A DNA stretch of 64,000 nt. Origin: Bin5 sp965200685. GTDB taxonomy: Bacteria; Chloroflexota; Anaerolineae; Caldilineales; Caldilineaceae. Shown one piece after another: positions 26,322 through 33,839 of the stretch. Each line of letters starts with the position of its first letter. The stretch's first letter is position 1. A model generated the notes under the pieces. The model did not search any database. It was not told where the DNA came from and saw nothing but the letters and a program-made list of their open reading frames with translations. The stretch lies in assembly GCA_965200685.1 (NCBI GenBank), contig OZ241379.1, positions 3,410,001-3,474,000 on the forward strand. The letters are read 5' to 3'. A program made the position numbers and the translations under genes.

Positions 26322-28808
26322 CTACTCCTTAGGGAAAGGGAACTCACCTTCCCAGAGTTTGCCTTCGCCGGGTATCCACTGCCCGGTGTTGATATGGGCG
26401 ATGGGATAGTCTGGGAGCGGGACAGATGCAAGGCATTTCCCATCAAATCTCACGACGTGCTTATAGAAAGCAAAGTCAAGGTTGACAAAGCCGTATTGCT
26501 GCCGATGTTGGGGCAGATCATTGGTGTCGTGTGGCATGATGTGCAAGAAGAAGCGTGCCTGTATGTCGTTTGGGCGGCAAGTATCCCTGACATAGTGCAG
26601 GGAATTGTCATTGAGGTAAATGTCGAAGTGTGCTCGGAGTACCGCCTGGCCTGCTACGATAGACTGATACGCCTCAGCACCATAGGCATTGTTGACGTTG
26701 AGAATAGATTCGCCTTGCCAGAGTTTGTCTTCTCCGGGCGGTATCCCCTGCCCGGTTTTGATATAGACGATGGGGTAGTCTGGGAGCGGGACAGATGCGA
26801 GGCATTTCCCGTCGAATCTTACGCCGTGCTCATAGAAAGCAAAGTTAATGTTGACAAAGCCGTATTGCTGCCGATGTTGGGGCAGGTCATTGGTGTCGTG
26901 TGGCATGATGTGCAAGAAGAAGCGTGTCTGTAAGTCGTCTGGGCGGCAAGTGTCCCTGACGTAGTGCAAGGTATTGTCGTTGAGGTAGATGTTGAAGTTG
27001 GATCGGACTAATGGCTGTGTGTCTGTGATCGCGCGATAGGCATCAGCGTTTCCATAGGCCTTGTTGACTTTGAGAATGACGGCATCGGTCAGCTCGGCTA
27101 TGGGTTCTAGTTCTGGCAACGTGTCTAGGTTGGGCGTATGGAACCCGCCGTAGAACCAGGTCGCGGCACAGGATCTAGGTGGACTGCAGTAGGCCCAGAC
27201 GAGATAGACATCATCATCGGTATTTCCAATAAACAGTCTCGTCATGTACCGCTGCCATGAGGGCATGTGATGATAGTCTGCGCGGCGGCCGCTATCTGGT
27301 GCAGCGACCGTCAGAGCGGGCCAATGACGTATACCATATAAGTGATAATAGGTCGCAGCATCTGTGTACCAATACACAGGTGTCTGGCCTATATTGGTCA
27401 CAATAGCATCATCAATGGAATGTTCTCGCATGTACTGAAAGACTGCGGAAGCAGCGTGCCTTGTGTTGGAAGCACTCGGAGCAATACGAGCATTGGCGTG
27501 TCTTATGGCGCGTGCATTGATGGGAACAGACCAACCAAGCCAGAGGGAAAGAACTGCGCTGAGGAGAACAGTCAATAGGCTAACCTTTTTCATCCATCCC
27601 TGAACAATTGTTCCGATGAAAGGCAGATCGCCGATGGTGCCTAGCAGCTTTCTCTGCTGTTCAGCGCGCAAGAATCTGTCCATAACCAGTACGGCAGTGA
27701 AGAGGAGCGGAATATACACGGGAAGCAGGAATCTGTAATGAGGTCCGACTTCAGAGGTCTGTACTGCAAGAATGAGGAGGATGAAGTACACCAGCGTGAA
27801 GGCAGGGAAGAAGCACAAAGAGGTCAAGTCAGTCCAAGCAGCGGCTTTCTGCTGTGCGCGTAGGGTGACCCCAAGAGCAATGACCAGTACCAGCAGGGCT
27901 AGGCCTGTCAATGCCTCGGCGAAAACGTGAAACTCTCCCAATGACAAATCAAGGAACAGCCATCTGGTCAAATGGCTGATGACTTTATCCAGAATCCCCA
28001 GAAAGGGCCAGACTATCGTATCCCTGGCTCCCATAGGATTTCCAGAGAGAAGGAAGTTTCGCAGCAACCAAAGACAGATTGGGGTGGCGGAAACTGCTGT
28101 GTACAGCCCGATGCGTTTCAGTTTCTCAAAGGGTGCAATACTAGGTTGGAAGAGCAGTAGCGGCAGAACGGTGAAGATCAAGGCGGGGCCGATGTAGCGA
28201 GTCAAGCAGGCCAGAGCGGTGAACACTGCTGCCCAAAGTAGGGATGCCCGCTTGCCTTGGTGCAGGAAATAGTCGGTGTGGAGTAAAGCGAGGGTGACAA
28301 AGAGGAAGAAAGGGGCTTCGGACATAGCGAAGTAAGCAATAGAGGTCAAGGGGATGGAGAGCAGAATGGCGAGACATGTCCAGAGGATGAGGAAGCGAGA
28401 ATGAATGCGCTGCCGCAGATAGTGCCCGGCAACAGCGATGGTCAGTCCAAAGATGGCTGCATTGAGTGGTCCGGCGACATCAAGAGGGTCAAATACAAAA
28501 AGGCTAGTTGCGGCGAGCAACATGGGATAGAGAGGGGGAAATTTCATATAAAGCTCTTTGTTCGTCAGTTCAACAAAGCCTTCTCCCTCCAGTAGATGTC
28601 TGGCTACGGATATGTAAGCTATCGAATCCCAAGTCAGTCCCACGCCATAGTTGACTTGGCGCGCCAGGATGAGAGCCATGCCCAGCAGGGCGAGTGCTGT
28701 CAAGAGCAGAGTAAAGCGGTCGGGACGCCAACGCAGGATGGCTTGCGGCTGTAGCAGCAAAGCAATGGCCATGCGTCGTGCGGCGGCTGACAGGTCTCGT
28801 ATGTGCAT
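26322..28808 (-). CDS. GT39-like membrane protein, copy 4, chimera of B membrane half and A head
   Basis: 828 aa with two C-terminal modules (PPGEDK linker). The membrane half is B cassette (APFEKLKRIGLYTAVSATP; RWLFLDLSLGEFHVFAE). Immediately after the last helix the protein switches to the A-type head (NTRHAASAVFQYMREHSIDDAIV). Copy 3 next door shows the opposite combination. The 3' end (26,322-26,933) is nearly identical to copies 7 and 13. The first loop reads TWDSIAYISVARHLL and MKFPPLYP, as in copy 6. The chimeric structure is seen directly; reciprocal exchange with copy 3 is an inference. Confidence 0.88.
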   Translation of the reverse strand: MHIRDLSAAARRMAIALLLQPQAILRWRPDRFTLLLTALALLGMALILARQVNYGVGLTWDSIAYISVARHLLEGEGFVELTNKELYMKFPPLYPMLLAATSLFVFDPLDVAGPLNAAIFGLTIAVAGHYLRQRIHSRFLILWTCLAILLSIPLTSIAYFAMSEAPFFLFVTLALLHTDYFLHQGKRASLLWAAVFTALACLTRYIGPALIFTVLPLLLFQPSIAPFEKLKRIGLYTAVSATPICLWLLRNFLLSGNPMGARDTIVWPFLGILDKVISHLTRWLFLDLSLGEFHVFAEALTGLALLVLVIALGVTLRAQQKAAAWTDLTSLCFFPAFTLVYFILLILAVQTSEVGPHYRFLLPVYIPLLFTAVLVMDRFLRAEQQRKLLGTIGDLPFIGTIVQGWMKKVSLLTVLLSAVLSLWLGWSVPINARAIRHANARIAPSASNTRHAASAVFQYMREHSIDDAIVTNIGQTPVYWYTDAATYYHLYGIRHWPALTVAAPDSGRRADYHHMPSWQRYMTRLFIGNTDDDVYLVWAYCSPPRSCAATWFYGGFHTPNLDTLPELEPIAELTDAVILKVNKAYGNADAYRAITDTQPLVRSNFNIYLNDNTLHYVRDTCRPDDLQTRFFLHIMPHDTNDLPQHRQQYGFVNINFAFYEHGVRFDGKCLASVPLPDYPIVYIKTGQGIPPGEDKLWQGESILNVNNAYGAEAYQSIVAGQAVLRAHFDIYLNDNSLHYVRDTCRPNDIQARFFLHIMPHDTNDLPQHRQQYGFVNLDFAFYKHVVRFDGKCLASVPLPDYPIAHINTGQWIPGEGKLWEGEFPFPKE

Positions 28809-28812
28809 GCGT

Positions 28813-31332
28813 CTACTCCTTAATGAAAGGGAACTCACCTTCCCAGATTCGGCCTTCGTCGGGTATCCACTGCCCAGTGTTGATACGGGCGATGGGGTAG
28901 TCTGGGAGAGGGACAGATGCGAGGCATTTCCCATCGAATCTCACGACGTGCTTATAGAAAGCAAAGTCAAGGTTGTCAAAGCCGTATTGCTGCCGATGTT
29001 GGGGCAGATCATTGGTGTCGTGTGGCAGGATGTGCAAGAAGAAGCGTGCCTGTACGTCGGCTGGGCGGCAAGTGTCCCTGACATAGTGCAGGGAATTGTC
29101 ATTGAGGTAGATGTCGAAGTGGGACCGGAGTACCGCCTGGCCTGCTACGATAGACTGATAGGCCTCAGCACCATAGGCATTGTTGACATTGACAATAGCC
29201 TCGCCTTGCCAGAATAGGCTTTCGTTGGGTGTCCCTTGTCCGGTTTTGATATAGACGATGGGGTAGTCTGGGAGCGGGACAGATACGAAGCATTTCCCAT
29301 CGAATCTGACACCATGCTTATAGAAATCAAAATCAAGGTTGCCAAAGCCGTATTGCTGCCGATGTTGGGGCAGGTCGTTGGTGTTGTGTGGCAGGATGTG
29401 CAAGAAGAAGCGTGCCTGTATGTCGTCTGGACGGCAAGTGTCCCTGACGTAGTGCAGGGTGTTGTCGTTGAGGTAGATGTTGAAGTTGGATCGGACTAAT
29501 GGCTGTGTGTCTGTGATCGCGCGATAGGCATCAGCGTTTCCATAGGATTTGTTGACTTTGAGAATGACGGCATCTTCCAGTTCGGCCACGGGTTCTAGTT
29601 CCGGCAACACATCTAGATTGGGCGTCTGGAACCCGCCGTAGAACCAAGGACTCCTTTGGCCGTAGAAGTAGACGAGATAGACATCATCATCGGTATTTCC
29701 AATAAACAGTCTCGTCATGTACCGATGCCCTCGCTCTAAGGGTATGTGATGATAGTCTGCGCGGCGGCCGCTATAGGGTGCAGCGACCGTCAGAGCGGGC
29801 CAAGAATGCCGCCCCCATAGGTAATGATATTCCGTAGTGGGTAGATACGGGATTCCTTGCCATAGATTGGACACGATAGCACCATCAATGGAATTGTCTC
29901 GCATGTACTGCAAGGCTTGGGAATCAGCGAACTGCAGGTACGTTCTGCCGATATAACTGGTAGGCATATTGACCTGTCTTATGGCACGCGCATTGATGGG
30001 CACAGACCAACCAAGCCAGAGGGAAAGAACTGCGGTGAGGAGAACGGTCAATAGGCTGGCCTGTTTCACCCTTCTTGGAATAATTGTGCGGATGAAGGGC
30101 AGGTCGTTGATGGTGCCCAGCAGCTTTCTCTGCTGTTCAGCGCGCAAGAATCTGTCCATAACGAATACTGCAGTGAACAGGAGCGGAATATACACGGGAG
30201 ACAGATATCTGTTGTTTGGAGGTTCGCCTGTAAGGGTAGCGGTTGACCCAAGGAGTGCGATGAGATAGACCAGCGCGAAGGAGCCGAATATGTAGAAAGG
30301 ACTCCAGTTGGTCCATGTTCCACCCGTCTGCTGTGCGCGTAGGGTACCCCCAACTGCAATGGCCAATGCCAGCAGGGCTAGGCCTGTCAAAGCCACAGCG
30401 AAACGCTGAAACTCTCCCAAGGGCAAATCTAGAAACACCCAGCGAGACAGGGTATTGAGCATGAAATCTAGAAGATTGGGTAAGGTCATGTTAGTTGAGT
30501 ATATAGTTATGAAGAATCTAGATACAGTCGGACTTTCAGCGACTCGGAAGTGTCCGGTCGGCAGTCCCGAGAGCAGGAAATTTCGCAGAATCCATAGCGC
30601 GAGAGGGGACACAGCAATCAGTGTATATACCACGATGTGTTTCATCTTGACCATGCGAGCGGTGTTGCGCTGGGAAAGGAGCAGCGGTAAAACGATGAAG
30701 ATCAAGGCGGGGCCGATGTAGCGAGTTAAGCAGGCCAGAGCAGTGAACACAGCTGCCCAAAGCAGGGATGACCGCTTGCCTTGGTGCAGGAAATAGTCAG
30801 TGTGGAGTAAAGAGAGGGTGACAAAGAGGAAGAAAGGGGCTTCGGACATAGCGAAGTAAGTAATTGAGGTCAAGGGGATGGAGAGCAGAATGGCGAGGCA
30901 TGTCCAGAGGATGAGGAAGCGGGAGTGAATGCGCTGCCGCAGATAATACCCGGCAACAAAGATGATCAGTCCAAAGATGGCTGCATTGAGTGGTCCGGCG
31001 ACATTGAGCGGGTCAAACACAAAGAGGCTAGCTGCGGCGAGCAACATGGGATAGAGAGGGGCCCCCCACATATAAAGCTCTTTGTGCGTCAGTTGGACAA
31101 AGCCATTTCCTTCAAGTAGATGCCTAGCCACGGATATGTAAATTGCCGAATCATAATACAATCCCACACCATAGTTGACTTGGCGCGCTAGGATGAGGAC
31201 TGCGCCGAGAAGGGCAAGCGCGGCTAGGGTCAGTGTGAAGCGGTCGGGACACCAGCGCAGGACGGCTTGCGACTGTAGCGGCAAGGCCGCGGCCCTGCGT
31301 TGTGCGGCGGCTGACAGGTCTCGTATGAGCAT
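28813..31332 (-). CDS. GT39-like membrane protein, copy 3, chimera of A membrane half and B head
   Basis: 839 aa, the longest copy. The membrane half is A type (NTLSRWVFLDLPLGEFQRFAV) and is followed by a B-type head (QFADSQALQYMRDNSIDGAIV), the mirror image of copy 4. The loop before TLPNLLDFMLNTL has a private insertion of about 20 residues (HFRVAESPTVSRFF…). The first loop reads YYDSAIYISVARHLLEGNGF, and the proline motif is GAPLYP instead of PPLYP. It has two C-terminal modules with the GTPNESLFWQGE linker. It ends IKE (ATT AAG GAG TAG), which keeps the ribosome binding site even though the preceding residue changed. Confidence 0.88.
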   Translation of the reverse strand: MLIRDLSAAAQRRAAALPLQSQAVLRWCPDRFTLTLAALALLGAVLILARQVNYGVGLYYDSAIYISVARHLLEGNGFVQLTHKELYMWGAPLYPMLLAAASLFVFDPLNVAGPLNAAIFGLIIFVAGYYLRQRIHSRFLILWTCLAILLSIPLTSITYFAMSEAPFFLFVTLSLLHTDYFLHQGKRSSLLWAAVFTALACLTRYIGPALIFIVLPLLLSQRNTARMVKMKHIVVYTLIAVSPLALWILRNFLLSGLPTGHFRVAESPTVSRFFITIYSTNMTLPNLLDFMLNTLSRWVFLDLPLGEFQRFAVALTGLALLALAIAVGGTLRAQQTGGTWTNWSPFYIFGSFALVYLIALLGSTATLTGEPPNNRYLSPVYIPLLFTAVFVMDRFLRAEQQRKLLGTINDLPFIRTIIPRRVKQASLLTVLLTAVLSLWLGWSVPINARAIRQVNMPTSYIGRTYLQFADSQALQYMRDNSIDGAIVSNLWQGIPYLPTTEYHYLWGRHSWPALTVAAPYSGRRADYHHIPLERGHRYMTRLFIGNTDDDVYLVYFYGQRSPWFYGGFQTPNLDVLPELEPVAELEDAVILKVNKSYGNADAYRAITDTQPLVRSNFNIYLNDNTLHYVRDTCRPDDIQARFFLHILPHNTNDLPQHRQQYGFGNLDFDFYKHGVRFDGKCFVSVPLPDYPIVYIKTGQGTPNESLFWQGEAIVNVNNAYGAEAYQSIVAGQAVLRSHFDIYLNDNSLHYVRDTCRPADVQARFFLHILPHDTNDLPQHRQQYGFDNLDFAFYKHVVRFDGKCLASVPLPDYPIARINTGQWIPDEGRIWEGEFPFIKE

Positions 31333-31336
31333 GCGT

Positions 31337-33835
31337 CTACTCCTTAGGGAAAGGGAACTCGCCTTCCCAGAGTTTGTCTTCGCCGGGTATCCACTGCCCG
31401 GTGTTGATACGGGCGATGGGGTAGTCTGGGAGAGGGACAGATGCGAGACATTTCCCATCGAATCTCACGACGTGCTTATAGAAAGCAAAGTCAAGGTTGT
31501 CAAAGCCGTATTGCTGCCGATGTTGGGGCAGATCATTGGTGTCGTGTGGCATGATGTGCAAGAAGAAGCGTGCCTGTACGTCGGCTGGGCGGCAAGTGTC
31601 CCTGACATAGTGCAGGGAATTGTCATTGAGGTAGATGTCGAAGTGGGACCGGAGTACCGCCTGGCCTGCTACGATAGACTGATACGCCTCAGCACCATAG
31701 GCATTGTTGACGTTGAGAATAGATTCGCCTTGCCAGAATAGGCTTTCGTTGGGTGTCCCTTGTCCGGTTTTGATATAGACGATGGGGTAATCTGGGAGCG
31801 GGACAGATGCGAGGCATTTCCCGTCGAATCTTACGCCGTGCTCATAGAAAGCAAAGTCAAGGGTGACAAAGCCGTATTGCTGCCGATGTTGGGGTAGGTC
31901 ATTGGTGTCGTGTGGCATGATGTGCAAGAGGAAGCGTGCCTGTATGTCGTCTGGGCGGCAAGTATCCCTGACGTAGTGCAGGGTATTGTCGATGAGGTGT
32001 AGGTCGAAGTTGGATCGGACTAATGGCTGTGTGTCTGTGATCGCGCGATAGGCATCAGCGTTTCCATAGGATTTGTTGACTTTGAGAATGACGCCATCGG
32101 TCAGCTCGGCTATGGATTCTAGTTCTGGCAACGTGTCTAGGTTGGGCGTATGAAACCCGCCGTAGAACCAGGTCGCGGCACAGGATTTAGGGCGACTTCT
32201 ACAGTAGGACCAGACGAGATAGACATCATCATCGGTATTTCCAATAAACTGTCTCGTCATGTACCGATGCCATGAGGCTATGTGATGATAGTTTGCGCGG
32301 CTGCTGCTGTCTGGTGCAGCGACCGTCAGAGCGGGCCAATGACGTATATCATATACTTCATAATAGGTCGCAGCATCAGTGTACCAATACACAAGTGTCT
32401 GGCTTGTATTGGTCACAATAGCATCATCAATGGAATGTTCTCGCATGTACTGTAAAACTTCAGAAGCAGCGTACCTTGCGGCGGGTTGACTCGGGCCAAT
32501 CTGCTCGTTGGCCTGCCTGATGGCGCGTGCATTGATGGGCACAGACCGCCCAAGCCAGAGGGAAAGAACTGCGCTGAGGAGAACGGTCAATAGGCTGATC
32601 TGTTTCACCCTTCTTGGAATAATTGTGCGGATGAAGGGCAGGTTGTTGATGGTGCCTAGCAGCTTTCTCTGCTGTTCAGCACGCAAGACTCTGTCCATAA
32701 CGAATACTGCAGTGAACAGGAGCGGAATATACACGGGAGACAGATATCTGTTGTTGGGAGATTCGAGTGCAGTGGTAGCGAGGGTCCCAAGGAGTGCGAT
32801 AAGATAGACCAGCGCGAAGGAGCCGAATATGTAGAAAGGACTCCAGTTGGTCCATGTTCCCATTTTCTGCTGTGCGCGTATGATGGATACGATACCCCCA
32901 AGTGCAATGGCCAATGTCAGCAGGGCTAGGCCTGTCAATTCCTCAGCGAAAACTTGAAACTCTCCCAATGGCAAATCAAGAAACACCCAGTGAGACAGGG
33001 TGTTGAGCATGAAATCCAGAAGATTGGGTACGGTCATGTTAGTTAAGTATCTATATCCAGTCGGACTTCCCGAGAGCAGGAAGTTTCGCAGTATCCAGAG
33101 AGCGATAGGGAGCACAGAAATCAGTGTATATACCGCGATGTGCTTCATCTTGGTCACAGATCCGGTGTTGCGCTGGAGAAGGATCAGCGGCACAATGGTC
33201 ATGGGCAAGGTAAGGCCGATGTAACGTGTCAAGCAGGCCAGAGCGGTGAACACTGCTGCCCAAAGCAGGGATGACCGCTTGCCTTGGTGCAGGAAGGTGT
33301 CGGTTTGGAGTAAAGAGAGGGTAACAAAGAGAATGAAGAGAGGTTCGGATATAGCCGTGTAAGTAATTGAGGTCAAGGGGATGGAGAGCAGAATGGCAAG
33401 ACAGGCCCAGATGATGAGGAAGCGGGAGTGAATGTGCTGTCGTAGATAATGTCCAGCAACAGCGATGGTCAGCCCAAAGATGGCTGCATTGAGTGGTCCG
33501 GCGACATCGAGAGGGTCAAATACAAAAAGGCTAGCTGCGGCGAGCAACATGGGATAGAGAGGGGGCCATGCCACATAAAGCTCTTTGTTCGTCAGTTCAA
33601 CAAAGCCTTCTCCCTCCAGTAGATGTCTGGCTACGGATATGTAATATATTGAATCCCAACCTATCCCCACGCCATAGTTGACTTGGCGCGCCAGGATGAG
33701 AGCCATGCCTAGCAGGGCGAGTGCTGTCAAGAGCAGAGTAAAGCGGTTGGGACGCCAACGCAGGATGGCTTGCGGCTGTAGCAGCAAAGCAATGGCCATG
33801 CGTTGTGCGGCGGCTGACAGGTCTCGTGTGGGCAT
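31337..33835 (-). CDS. GT39-like membrane protein, copy 2, with doubled C-terminal module
   Basis: 832 aa, A cassette, two C-terminal modules. Here the ATG 4 nt downstream of the copy 1 stop (MPTRDLSAAAQRM) is the only possible upstream start, which supports using the equivalent ATG in every other copy. The first loop reads GWDSIYYISVARHLL and AWPPLYP. The cytoplasmic connector is slightly long (LGGIVSIIRAQQKMG). The head (TNTSQTLVYWYTDAATYYEVYDI) is close to copy 5. Large parts of the membrane half also match copy 5 more closely than the adjacent copies 1 and 3, again showing non-neighbour exchange. Confidence 0.9.
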   Translation of the reverse strand: MPTRDLSAAAQRMAIALLLQPQAILRWRPNRFTLLLTALALLGMALILARQVNYGVGIGWDSIYYISVARHLLEGEGFVELTNKELYVAWPPLYPMLLAAASLFVFDPLDVAGPLNAAIFGLTIAVAGHYLRQHIHSRFLIIWACLAILLSIPLTSITYTAISEPLFILFVTLSLLQTDTFLHQGKRSSLLWAAVFTALACLTRYIGLTLPMTIVPLILLQRNTGSVTKMKHIAVYTLISVLPIALWILRNFLLSGSPTGYRYLTNMTVPNLLDFMLNTLSHWVFLDLPLGEFQVFAEELTGLALLTLAIALGGIVSIIRAQQKMGTWTNWSPFYIFGSFALVYLIALLGTLATTALESPNNRYLSPVYIPLLFTAVFVMDRVLRAEQQRKLLGTINNLPFIRTIIPRRVKQISLLTVLLSAVLSLWLGRSVPINARAIRQANEQIGPSQPAARYAASEVLQYMREHSIDDAIVTNTSQTLVYWYTDAATYYEVYDIRHWPALTVAAPDSSSRANYHHIASWHRYMTRQFIGNTDDDVYLVWSYCRSRPKSCAATWFYGGFHTPNLDTLPELESIAELTDGVILKVNKSYGNADAYRAITDTQPLVRSNFDLHLIDNTLHYVRDTCRPDDIQARFLLHIMPHDTNDLPQHRQQYGFVTLDFAFYEHGVRFDGKCLASVPLPDYPIVYIKTGQGTPNESLFWQGESILNVNNAYGAEAYQSIVAGQAVLRSHFDIYLNDNSLHYVRDTCRPADVQARFFLHIMPHDTNDLPQHRQQYGFDNLDFAFYKHVVRFDGKCLASVPLPDYPIARINTGQWIPGEDKLWEGEFPFPKE

Positions 33836-33839
33836 GCGT

